From positions 1 to 32,845 of the forward strand of contig JAITIA010000039.1 of assembly GCA_031279695.1 (NCBI GenBank): 32,845 nucleotides of DNA, written 5' to 3'. Position numbers and translations under genes: made by a program. Within the stretch, counting starts at the first letter, position 1. Each line of letters opens with the position of its first letter. Below, one piece after another: positions 15,525 through 22,931 of the stretch. The DNA is from Prevotellaceae bacterium (lineage in GTDB: Bacteria; Bacteroidota; Bacteroidia; Bacteroidales; UBA932). A model generated the notes under the pieces. The model was not told the origin of the DNA. It did not search any database and saw only the letters and a program-made list of their open reading frames with translations.

Positions 15525-16031
15525 ATGGCAACAATATTAAAATCAAGTGAACGGGAATTTCAGGAAGACCCGAACAAAATCGACAGTTTCAGGCTGTTTT
15601 CCGATGTCTCACGCATCCGGAAAGGCGTAAATCCCAAGTATTTAAATTTCGATTTGCGGCGCTTAAATCCCGACAAGTATTGCTCGGCATATCATTTTCA
15701 CCGACATGCCGAAGAATTATTTATGATTATTTCCGGCTCGGCAACTTTGCGAACTCCTTCCGGGTTAGAGATTGTGGAAAACGGCGACCTGATTTTTTTC
15801 GAGGCTGGCGACACAGGAGCGCATCAATTGTACAACCACACCACCGAGCCGTGTATTTATTTGGATATAAGAACTTTTGCCGGATTCGATGTTTGCGAAT
15901 ATCCCGATTCAAACAAAATATTTATTGTCCCGACATACGAGATTTTTGGCAAAGATTCGCAATTGAATTATTTCGACGGTGAAGAAAATGTCCGAGAAAA
16001 ATGGGCAAAAATAAAAGATACCAAACATTGA
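15525..16031 (+). CDS. Single-domain cupin protein
   Basis: This 168-residue protein has both cupin motifs. The first is YHFHRHAEELFMIISG (about residues 56-71) with the His-x-His and Glu metal ligands, and the second is GDLIFFEAGDTGAHQLYN (about 87-104) with the later His. It lacks a signal peptide, so it is cytoplasmic. Such small cupins are sugar isomerases, dioxygenases or sensors, and nothing here decides which. It appears to be a single-gene unit, with its own box upstream and a strong two-way terminator downstream. Confidence 0.88.
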   Translation: MATILKSSEREFQEDPNKIDSFRLFSDVSRIRKGVNPKYLNFDLRRLNPDKYCSAYHFHRHAEELFMIISGSATLRTPSGLEIVENGDLIFFEAGDTGAHQLYNHTTEPCIYLDIRTFAGFDVCEYPDSNKIFIVPTYEIFGKDSQLNYFDGEENVREKWAKIKDTKH

Positions 16032-16101
16032 AAACCTCCATTTTAAAGCGTTCACACTATTTATGAATGATGACGGAACAAATATTTTTCATACAGATTA
16101 A

Positions 16102-16131
16102 AAAAAGGCTGCCGTTTCCGGCAACCTTTTT
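16102..16131. terminator. Bidirectional intrinsic terminator
   Basis: The stem aaaaagg-c-tgccg / cggca-a-ccttttt has 12 pairs, one mismatch and a TTTC loop, with A and T runs on its two sides. It therefore works on both strands. It lies between the convergent cupin and NagB/PIG-L genes. Confidence 0.85.
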
Positions 16132-16246
16132 CTTCTCATTTTTTTAATTAATACTAACCAACTAACATTTACTTTATAAAACCAATTTAATCAAATTACA
16201 CATATATGACTGTTATCCCGTCCAAAGGTTTAATGTTGGATTAAAA

Positions 16247-18157
16247 TTATTTTAATTTATATTCAACAAAAAGTTCAATAGCCTGATATTCAGCCATGCC
16301 AAGTTTGTCGAAAATTACGGCTGTTGCGTGATTTCTCTCTTCGGCGCGTTGCCAAAATTCGCGGGTATCGGTGCCGGGGAACAGTGGGCGGTCTTTTTGC
16401 GACTGATGTTTGAAAATTGCCATGCGTTTGATATAAGTTTCTTCGGGGCTCAGAGGCACAGCCATTTCCTGTTCGGCAACGTCCCACTCCTGCCATGCGC
16501 CGCGATACATCCAGATACGGCAATTTTTCATCCACGTTTGGTTTTGCAGACGTTTTGCCGCTTCTATTACTGCATGAAAACAAACTCGATGCGTTCCGTG
16601 CGGGTCGGTCATGTCGCCGGCGACATATATCTGGTGCGGCTGAATTGTTTGCAGCAAATCCATCACAATTTGTATATCGTCCTCGCCAACAGGTTTTTTC
16701 TTCACCGTTCCGGTTTCGTAAAATGGAAGGTCGAGAAAATGTATATTTTCTTCCGGCACGCCGACATAGAGAGCGGCGGCACGCGCTTCGGTACGGCGGA
16801 TTGAGCCTTTTATCATCTTAACATTGTCGGGATCAGCCTGTCCGGGTCGTTTATTTTTCAGCGCCTGCATGGCTTGATGATAGGTTTGGTCGGTGAGCTC
16901 GGACGGGAGGTTGTAGATTGAACCTGTTTCGCGTATAAAATCCAGAAAGCGAAGGGCTTCATCGTCGAATACGGCGATATTGCCCGATGTCTGATACGCC
17001 ACATGAACTTCATGACCCTGAGTGCATAAGCGAGCCAAAGTGCCGCCCATCGAAATCACGTCATCGTCGGGGTGCGGACTGAATACCACCGCTTTTTTGG
17101 GAAAAGGTTTTGCACGTTCGGGGCGGGTGCTGTCGTCGGCATTTGGTTTGCCGCCGGGCCATCCGGTGATTGTGTGCTGCAAATCGTTGAAAACACGTAT
17201 GTTAATTTCGCTTGCCGAGCCGCATTCCGAAATCATGTCGCCCAATCCGTTGTCGTTATAATCTCTGTCGGTGATTTTCAGAATTGGTTTGTTCAGTTTT
17301 TGACACAGCCAGAACACCGCACGTCTGATTATGAAACTGTTCCATTCGACATTGCCCGTCAGCCACGGGGTTTTGATGCGGGTGAGTTCCGAGGCGGAGG
17401 CTTCGTCGAGAATAATCGATACCTTGGGATGTTCCTGCAAATAGGATGCCGGCGTCATTTCTGTAATTTTCTCTTCTACAACCTTTTTGATGATTTTTGC
17501 CTTGCCTTCGCCCCAAGCCATCAGAATAATTTCGCGAGCCGCAAGTATCGTCCCCAAACCCATTGTCAGACAATATCTTGGCACATTTTCTTCGCCGTAG
17601 AAATTGCTTGCCGCGCCCATTCGGGTTGCATAGTCGAGAGTTATCAGCCGCGTTTCGGAATATTTGTCCGAGCCGGGCTCGTTGGCTCCGATTTGTCCCC
17701 GTCCGTCGAGGCTTAAAAGTTGCAGGTCGATACCACCCAACTTCCTGATTTTGTCTTCATAAGACTTACAAAATGCGGCAATCTGTTCTTTGGAAATATC
17801 GCCTCTGATAAGGTTGATATTTTCTTTGGGAATATCGACCAGAGAGAACAGATATTCGTGGAGACAGAGGTAATGGCTTTGTATTTCGTCGGGCGAAAGG
17901 GGATAGTATTCGTCGATATTAAATACGTGTACATTTCTGAAACTGAGCCTGTTTTCTCGATGCAGGGATACGAGTTCTTCATAGACGTTTACGGCGGTTG
18001 AGCCGGCAACCAAACCCATGACGCAGGGTTTTCCTTCCGCCTGTTTGCTCAGAATGGCGTCAGCAATTTTCTGTGCCACTGTTTTTGAGGCGCTTGCAGA
18101 GTCGGGATATACATCTACCGGCGCCTGCTCGAATCTTTTTGAAATCTTTTTTCTCAT
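16247..18157 (-). CDS. NagB-like / PIG-L deacetylase-like fusion protein
   Basis: This 636-residue protein has two domains. Residues about 1-290 are NagB-like (glucosamine-6-phosphate deaminase/isomerase), with FNIDEYYPL (D82, E83) and NEPGS (E160) conserved. The stretch that reads DGHIAFNEP in E. coli NagB reads RGQIGANEP here, so the Asp and His catalytic positions (141 and 143 in E. coli) are Arg153 and Gln155. Residues about 350-636 are PIG-L/LmbE-like, with the zinc motif SPHPDDD (H362, D364, D365) and the later DPHGTH. PIG-L enzymes usually remove N-acetyl groups from sugars. Bacteroidales encode similar fusions, annotated as glucosamine-6-phosphate deaminase. Inferred: amino-sugar metabolism, with the NagB half perhaps altered or inactive. 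It starts 76 bp after ispF and may be co-transcribed. Confidence 0.88.
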   Translation of the reverse strand: MRKKISKRFEQAPVDVYPDSASASKTVAQKIADAILSKQAEGKPCVMGLVAGSTAVNVYEELVSLHRENRLSFRNVHVFNIDEYYPLSPDEIQSHYLCLHEYLFSLVDIPKENINLIRGDISKEQIAAFCKSYEDKIRKLGGIDLQLLSLDGRGQIGANEPGSDKYSETRLITLDYATRMGAASNFYGEENVPRYCLTMGLGTILAAREIILMAWGEGKAKIIKKVVEEKITEMTPASYLQEHPKVSIILDEASASELTRIKTPWLTGNVEWNSFIIRRAVFWLCQKLNKPILKITDRDYNDNGLGDMISECGSASEINIRVFNDLQHTITGWPGGKPNADDSTRPERAKPFPKKAVVFSPHPDDDVISMGGTLARLCTQGHEVHVAYQTSGNIAVFDDEALRFLDFIRETGSIYNLPSELTDQTYHQAMQALKNKRPGQADPDNVKMIKGSIRRTEARAAALYVGVPEENIHFLDLPFYETGTVKKKPVGEDDIQIVMDLLQTIQPHQIYVAGDMTDPHGTHRVCFHAVIEAAKRLQNQTWMKNCRIWMYRGAWQEWDVAEQEMAVPLSPEETYIKRMAIFKHQSQKDRPLFPGTDTREFWQRAEERNHATAVIFDKLGMAEYQAIELFVEYKLK

Positions 18158-18233
18158 TTCTATTACTGTTTAAATATGGTTTAAAAATTGAAATCCAAAT
18201 AATTAAAGTTCCAATTTTATGATTTTACAACTT

Positions 18234-18716
18234 TCAATTTCTGCGCACAATCAGCGCTACGGCGTGTACTGCAATTCCCTGTTCCTGACCCACAAAACCG
18301 AGTTTTTCGGTGGTTGTGGCTTTTATTGAGATATTTTCTTCGGGAATTTTGATGATTTTTGCAAGAATTTTTTTCATCTCCGGAATATAATCTTTGATTT
18401 TCGGTTTTTGCAGAACGACTGTAATATCCGTATTTCCAATGTCATAGCCCTTAGTGTGCAAGAGGTCGATAACGTTTGCGAGCAGAATTTTGCTGTCGAT
18501 TCCTCTGTATTTTTCGGAAGTATCGGGGAAGTGCGTGCCAATATCGCCCAAAGCGGCTGCGCCCAGCAGGGCGTCGCAAAGTGCGTGAATCAGAGTGTCG
18601 CCGTCGGAATGCGCGATGCAGCCTTTGCTGTGTTCAATCGGTATTCCTCCAAGCATAAAATCGTATCCTTCCGAAAGGACATGTACGTCGTATCCGTAGC
18701 CTATTCGCGGTATCAT
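18234..18716 (-). CDS. ispF: 2-C-methyl-D-erythritol 2,4-cyclodiphosphate synthase IspF
   Basis: IspF forms the cyclic diphosphate intermediate of the non-mevalonate (MEP) isoprenoid pathway. The 160-residue protein has the zinc ligands D10 and H12 (GYGYDVH) and H44 (LIHALCDALLGA). It also has the substrate motif AHSDGD (35-40) and the C-terminal family motif ATTTEKLGFVGQEQGIAVHA. All key residues are present. The start ATG gives the standard N-terminus. A minus-strand -7 box lies at 18763-18770. Confidence 0.97.
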   Translation of the reverse strand: MIPRIGYGYDVHVLSEGYDFMLGGIPIEHSKGCIAHSDGDTLIHALCDALLGAAALGDIGTHFPDTSEKYRGIDSKILLANVIDLLHTKGYDIGNTDITVVLQKPKIKDYIPEMKKILAKIIKIPEENISIKATTTEKLGFVGQEQGIAVHAVALIVRRN

Positions 18717-18762
18717 CTCATTTATAATTTATTAACACATAAATGTGTTTAATTTTCGGGTG

Positions 18763-18770
18763 CAAAAGTA
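18763..18770 (-). promoter_or_regulatory. -7 box of ispF
   Basis: On the minus strand TACTTTTG, an exact match, 47 bp before the ispF start. A -33 box is not clear. Confidence 0.6.
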
Positions 18771-18852
18771 CGAAAAAAATTGCATTTTTGATTAGTGTTT
18801 TTTGATTGACGATTAATGCCTGCGCTTGAGGAGACTGCCACCCGTCAAACTC

Positions 18853-18883
18853 CGTAGAGACGGGGCACGCCCCCGTCTCTACG
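18853..18883. repeat. REP-like palindrome, 13-bp perfect stem
   Basis: The arms cgtagagacgggg (18853-18865) and ccccgtctctacg (18871-18883) enclose a 5-nt loop (cacgc). The GTAGAGACG...CGTCTCTAC form is a type of dispersed palindrome seen in many bacterial genomes. Neither flanking gene ends here, so it is not a normal terminator. Confidence 0.85.
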
Positions 18884-19090
18884 TGGCGATGCACAATATC
18901 ACAGCAAACATTTGCAAAATAAAGACTTTGTGGTTATTCGTATAACTAAAAAATGTGAATATCGTATTATTTACTTAAAAGAACTACGAAGGAAATAAAA
19001 TAAATCAATTTAGGTATCATGTACGATGCCCATATAATATCATATTGGCATTAATCATCTCAATCTTTTTTCAACATTTTTTCAACCAAA

Positions 19091-19122
19091 TTTGTCTATA
19101 TAATAAATTTGATATACTTTTG
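19091..19122 (+). promoter_or_regulatory. rplY: Full Bacteroidetes promoter of rplY
   Basis: TTTG (19091-19094), a 20-bp spacer and TACTTTTG (19115-19122). Transcription should begin near 19129, giving a leader of about 85 nt. Confidence 0.85.
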
Positions 19123-19136
19123 CAGTCCCTTTTTGC

Positions 19137-19185
19137 CTGTCAAAACAGACAGTGTGTAATGGGATTTCGTTGATAACAACGGAAT
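19137..19185 (+). promoter_or_regulatory. rplY: Candidate structured 5' leader of rplY
   Basis: Two hairpins follow the promoter. The first is ctgtc/gacag (19137-19141, 19148-19152; 6-nt loop). The second is a 9-pair stem (19164-19172, 19177-19185, one G-U pair) closed by the tetraloop ataa. The coding sequence begins 29 nt later. This could be a regulatory leader, since L25 represses its own mRNA in enterobacteria. No homology to that leader is claimed. Confidence 0.4.
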
Positions 19186-19214
19186 TGAGTAGCACTTATA
19201 TTTAAATAAAAAGA

Positions 19215-19790
19215 ATGAAAACATTTAAATTGGAGGGCACAGAAAGGCTCGCCCTCGGAAAAAAAGAAACAAAAAAATTGCGCAAAGAACAGCTTGTTCC
19301 ATGCGTTCTCTACGGCAACGGACTGGCAAATCTGCATTTTGCTATCAAAGACGGTGATTTGAAGCACATTATCTTCACGCCGGAATCGTATCTGCTCGAC
19401 CTGAACGTATCGGGAAAACATTACAAAGCCGTACTTCGGGATATTCAGTTTCATCCCGTAAGCGACGAAGCGCTGCATGTGGATTTCTTCAATATCGATG
19501 AAACCAAGCCCGTTACAGTAGAGTTGCCGGTTGTGATTGAAGGCAATTCCGAAGGAGTAAAGCAGGGCGGAAAACTTCAACTTCTGGTACGCAAACTTAA
19601 AGTTTCCGCGCTGGTAGCCGATTTGCCCGAAAATCTTCCGGTCGATATTACCGAATTAGGATTGGGTAAAACAATTTTTACGGGCGACCTCTCGTATCCC
19701 AATCTCACATTGTTAACGTCCGCTTCTGCCGGCGTTTGCCGCATTAAAGCAACACGCGCATCGCGCGAAATCGCCACTCAGGCAAAGTAA
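19215..19790 (+). CDS. rplY: 50S ribosomal protein L25, CTC/TL5 form
   Basis: L25 binds loop E of 5S rRNA in the large subunit. At 191 residues this is the long CTC/TL5 form. Residues about 1-90 are the 5S-binding domain (start MKTFKLEGTERLALGKKETKKLRKE given in parts: GTERLALGKK, VPCVLYGNG). Residues 95-185 form the extra beta domain, with DFFNIDETKPVTVELPV and VDITELGLG. A strong terminator follows the stop. Confidence 0.96.
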   Translation: MKTFKLEGTERLALGKKETKKLRKEQLVPCVLYGNGLANLHFAIKDGDLKHIIFTPESYLLDLNVSGKHYKAVLRDIQFHPVSDEALHVDFFNIDETKPVTVELPVVIEGNSEGVKQGGKLQLLVRKLKVSALVADLPENLPVDITELGLGKTIFTGDLSYPNLTLLTSASAGVCRIKATRASREIATQAK

Positions 19791-19796
19791 AAATCC

Positions 19797-19841
19797 AAAA
19801 GTTAAAAACTAAATGAACTTTAGTTTTTAACTTTTTTTTTT
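19797..19841 (+). terminator. Strong intrinsic terminator of rplY
   Basis: A 17-bp perfect stem (19797-19813 with 19819-19835, loop tgaac) runs into about ten T residues. It starts 6 bp after the rplY stop and ends 9 bp before the rfbB start codon. Confidence 0.92.
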
Positions 19842-19850
19842 CTTTTTAAT

Positions 19851-20912
19851 ATGGTACGGAATATCTTGATTACAGGCGGAGCAGGTTTCATCGGCTCGCA
19901 TCTTGTGCGCCTGTTTGTAAATAAATACAAGAACTACAGGATTATCAATCTCGATAACCTGACATACGCCGGCAATCTGGCAAATCTTAAAGACGTCGAA
20001 AACAGTCCGAACTATGTATTTGAAAAAGCTGACATTTGCGATTTTTCTGCAATACAGTCAGTTTTCGACAAATACGCTATCGACAGCGTCATCCATCTGG
20101 CAGCCGAAAGCCATGTGGACAGGTCGATTACCGATCCGTTTGCCTTTGCTCAGACCAATGTTATCGGCACACTGTCGCTTCTGCAAACTGCCCGAACAGC
20201 ATGGAAAAGCTTCGAGAACAAACTGTTCTACCATGTTTCGACCGACGAAGTATATGGCTCGCTGGGCAAAGAAGGTTTTTTCACCGAAACCACCCCTTAC
20301 AGTCCGCACTCGCCATATTCGGCGTCAAAAGCCTCTTCGGATCACTTTGTCAGAGCATTCCACGACACGTATGGCTTGCCGGTGCTCGTTTCCAACTGCT
20401 CGAACAACTATGGACCGTATCAGTTTCCCGAAAAACTTATACCCCTGTTTATTAACAATATCCTTCACAACAAAGCCCTGCCGGTTTACGGAAAAGGCGA
20501 AAATGTCCGCGACTGGCTTTATGTTATCGACCACGCAAGGGCCATCGATACAATTTTTCACGGCGGCAAAACGGGCGAAACATACAATATCGGCGGTTTC
20601 AACGAATGGAAAAATATCGACCTGATACGACTGATGATCAGGGTAACCGACAGATTTCTCGGCAGACGGGAAGGCGAATCGGAAAAACTCATCACCTTTG
20701 TTACCGACCGTGCGGGTCATGATTTGCGCTATGCCATCGATTCCGGCAAATTGAAAAACGAACTTGGCTGGACTCCTTCGCTGCAATTCGAGGAGGGCAT
20801 TGAAAAAACTGTTGAATGGTATCTCAATAATACTGAATGGCTTGACAGTGTTACCAGCGGCGCATATCAGGAATATTACGTAAAAATGTACGGAAACCGT
20901 ACACAACAGTAA
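19851..20912 (+). CDS. rfbB: dTDP-glucose 4,6-dehydratase
   Basis: This enzyme converts dTDP-glucose to dTDP-4-keto-6-deoxyglucose, the entry step to dTDP-rhamnose and other deoxysugars used in surface polysaccharides. The 353-residue protein has the NAD-binding GGAGFIG (9-15), the catalytic T131-D132-E133 in STDEVYG and Y156xxxK160 in YSASKASSDH. It also has the typical NNYGPYQFPEKLIPL and PVYGKGENVRDWLYV stretches. The partner genes of the rhamnose pathway (rfbA, rfbC, rfbD) are not adjacent. The start lies 9 bp after the T-run of the rplY terminator, and no separate promoter box is visible. Confidence 0.95.
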   Translation: MVRNILITGGAGFIGSHLVRLFVNKYKNYRIINLDNLTYAGNLANLKDVENSPNYVFEKADICDFSAIQSVFDKYAIDSVIHLAAESHVDRSITDPFAFAQTNVIGTLSLLQTARTAWKSFENKLFYHVSTDEVYGSLGKEGFFTETTPYSPHSPYSASKASSDHFVRAFHDTYGLPVLVSNCSNNYGPYQFPEKLIPLFINNILHNKALPVYGKGENVRDWLYVIDHARAIDTIFHGGKTGETYNIGGFNEWKNIDLIRLMIRVTDRFLGRREGESEKLITFVTDRAGHDLRYAIDSGKLKNELGWTPSLQFEEGIEKTVEWYLNNTEWLDSVTSGAYQEYYVKMYGNRTQQ

Positions 20913-20917
20913 AAAAT

Positions 20918-20953
20918 CCGTCAAAAATTATTAATCATTTTCGACGGTTTTTT
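20918..20953 (+). terminator. Intrinsic terminator of rfbB
   Basis: The stem has ccgtc (20918-20922) with gacgg (20943-20947), one A-C mismatch and five more pairs inside, followed by six T residues (20948-20953). It starts 5 bp after the rfbB stop and ends 14 bp before the next start codon. Confidence 0.82.
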
Positions 20954-20967
20954 GTTTACTCAACAGA

Positions 20968-21450
20968 ATGGATATACTTATACAGTTGGGTTATTGGGGG
21001 TTATTTGCCGGCGCTTTTCTTGCCGCAACAATCATCCCGCTAAGTAGCGATATAATTTATGCGGGCGTGTTAATCATTCCCGATATCGACCCGTGGATTG
21101 CCTTTGTTATGGTTACAATGGGCAATTGGACAGGCAGTTTGACAAGTTACGGGCTGGGCTATCTCGGGAAATGGAAATGGCTCGAAAAAATCTTCAAAAT
21201 CAAACCCGAACAGTTGGAAAAACAGCGATACAGAGTCAGCAAATACGGCGCTCTGCTGGCGTTTTTTACATGGCTGCCATTTATTGGCGACGTTATTAAC
21301 GTTGCCTTGGGTTTCTACCGTGTCAATCTTGTTGTTTGCGCCATTTATTCGCTCATTGGCAGAACATTGCGCTTTCTGGTGTGGACGCTGCTGTACCTGA
21401 AATACGGCGACGTTTTTCTTGATTTTATTCATAATATTGGGCTGATGTAA
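20968..21450 (+). CDS. DedA/YqaA-like (VTT domain) membrane protein
   Basis: This 160-residue inner-membrane protein has the short YqaA type of the SNARE-associated/VTT domain. Features are a re-entrant-like start (GAFLAATIIPLSSDIIYAG), the motif GNWTGSLTSYGLGYLGK (about 51-67) and TWLPFIGDVINVALGFYRV (about 92-110) with the proline and charged residues typical of the family, then a final membrane helix. DedA-family proteins support membrane homeostasis, and some flip undecaprenyl phosphate or phospholipid. The exact role here is not determined. Confidence 0.85.
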   Translation: MDILIQLGYWGLFAGAFLAATIIPLSSDIIYAGVLIIPDIDPWIAFVMVTMGNWTGSLTSYGLGYLGKWKWLEKIFKIKPEQLEKQRYRVSKYGALLAFFTWLPFIGDVINVALGFYRVNLVVCAIYSLIGRTLRFLVWTLLYLKYGDVFLDFIHNIGLM

Positions 21451-21557
21451 ATTGGATTTTTCCCCGTGCAACTGCATTTGGGAGATGAAAATTCCTGATT
21501 TTTAATTGAAGCGCCGTGCGTGTGAAAAATAAAAAAATCAGGCATAAAAATAAAAAG

Positions 21558-22799
21558 ATGGAAATTAAATGGAAAAAGAACACCGCATTATTTTTGACCG
21601 GACAGGCGCTGTCGCTTTTCGGTACGATGGTTGTGCAATATGCTATTCTGTGGCATATTACGCTCAAAAGTCAATCGGGCAGCATGATGACTGTTTTTAC
21701 GCTCATCGGGTTTTTGCCGATGTTTTTTATTTCGCCCTTCGCCGGTGTTTGGGCCGACCGTTTTAACCGGAAAAATATTATCAATATTGCCGACGGCTCG
21801 ATTGCTTTTTTTAGCCTGATTGTTGCTGTATTACTGATTGTTGGAATCGACAGTTATGTAATTCTGCTATTGTGCGCTTTTGTGCGTTCGCTCGGACAGG
21901 GTGTGCAGATGCCGGCAGTCGGGGCATTCATTCCGCAAATTGTGCCGGAGAAACATTTGACCCGAATCAACGGTTTTCAAAGCAGCATACAATCGACTGT
22001 TACCCTGATCAGTCCGATGTTAAGCGGTGCGCTGATGACTTTCGCTCCGCTGCAAGCGCTGTTTTTTCTCGACGTCGTTACCGCCATCATCGGCATCAGT
22101 ATTGTGTTCTTTTTCGTAAAAATTCCTTCACGGGGAACGCCTCCGGATGATGCGTCAAAACAGAATAAAGGAAGGTATCTGTACGATTTAAAACAGGGAA
22201 TCAACTATATACGTAAAAACGGATATGTGTCGCGAATGATTCTGCTTTCCGCCATTTTTATGTTCCTGTTTGCACCTGCCGCCTTTCTGACGCCGCTTCA
22301 GGTAGTGCGCGATTTCGGTCAGGACATCTGGCGTTTACCTGCCATCGAAATCACCTTTTCCATTGGCATGATGGCGGGTGGAATTTTGATAGGAATATGG
22401 GGCGGTTTTAAAAACCGTATCTACACGATGACGCTTTCGTGCCTGATGTGCGGAGTGTTGGCTGTTGGACTGGGAATTGCTCCATGGTTTTGGCTTTATC
22501 TGTTGATTATGGGATTATTGGGCGTTTCTATGCCGCTCTACAATGCGCCGTCGATGGTTTTGTTGCAAACCACAGTAGAGCCGGCGTTCATGGGGCGGGT
22601 GATTTCGGTTTTTACAATGGTTTCCAGCACGATGATGCCACTGGGAATGATGGTCTTCGGTCCGTTTGCCGACATGGTTTCGATCGATTTGCTGCTCATT
22701 GTAACGGGCTTGCTGGTTACCCTGCTGGCTGTTCCCATGGTGGCAAGCAAAACGCTTCGAGACGCAGGAGTCAGACATCTGCAAAATAATGAGGATTAG
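21558..22799 (+). CDS. MFS transporter, efflux type (MefA/enterobactin-exporter-like)
   Basis: This 413-residue protein has about 12 membrane segments. The loop-2 motif GVWADRFNRK (motif A-like) and the layout match the MFS_3 group, which includes macrolide efflux (Mef) and siderophore exporters. The substrate is unknown. I start at the ATG at 21558, which gives MEIKWKKN before the first helix. An upstream GTG (21516) would add a basic 14-residue tail and is unlikely. The leader contains a 10-bp inverted repeat (21494-21503 with 21533-21542). The gene follows the DedA-like gene by 107 bp, with no clear promoter box. Confidence 0.9.
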   Translation: MEIKWKKNTALFLTGQALSLFGTMVVQYAILWHITLKSQSGSMMTVFTLIGFLPMFFISPFAGVWADRFNRKNIINIADGSIAFFSLIVAVLLIVGIDSYVILLLCAFVRSLGQGVQMPAVGAFIPQIVPEKHLTRINGFQSSIQSTVTLISPMLSGALMTFAPLQALFFLDVVTAIIGISIVFFFVKIPSRGTPPDDASKQNKGRYLYDLKQGINYIRKNGYVSRMILLSAIFMFLFAPAAFLTPLQVVRDFGQDIWRLPAIEITFSIGMMAGGILIGIWGGFKNRIYTMTLSCLMCGVLAVGLGIAPWFWLYLLIMGLLGVSMPLYNAPSMVLLQTTVEPAFMGRVISVFTMVSSTMMPLGMMVFGPFADMVSIDLLLIVTGLLVTLLAVPMVASKTLRDAGVRHLQNNED

Positions 22800-22805
22800 T
22801 TTAGT

Positions 22806-22851
22806 GTCTGTCCATAAGGCTGAGCCGCCAAGTCCCGAAGGTACGACACTT
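22806..22851 (-). repeat. Dispersed repeat, copy C (diverged)
   Basis: GTCTGTCCATAAGGCTGA (22806-22823) resembles the left end of copy A (8361-8384). AAGTCCCGAAGGTACGACACTT (22830-22851), read on the minus strand, resembles AAGTGTCGTCCCTGCGGGACTT in copies A and B. It lies between the convergent MFS and sprA genes. Confidence 0.55.
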
Positions 22852-22931
22852 TAAATCGTCGATTTAATAACGACTTCAAAAGATAAAACGCTCATATCGA
22901 GAATTATATATTTTCCATCCTGCCTCCTCTT

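Larger units (their letters stand above)
18717..19214. other. Divergent intergenic region ispF / rplY
   Basis: Both flanking genes read outward. The region holds the ispF -7 box, a degenerate stretch of GATTAGTG/GATTGACGATTAATG words (18790-18818), the 13-bp-stem palindrome at 18853-18883, an imperfect inverted repeat (atgcc 19026-19030, ggcat 19047-19051), the rplY promoter and its leader. No gene is supported. Confidence 0.75.

Noticed and set aside
18853-18883. Palindrome as terminator of ispF or rplY
   Set aside because: Both genes are transcribed away from it and no T-run follows.
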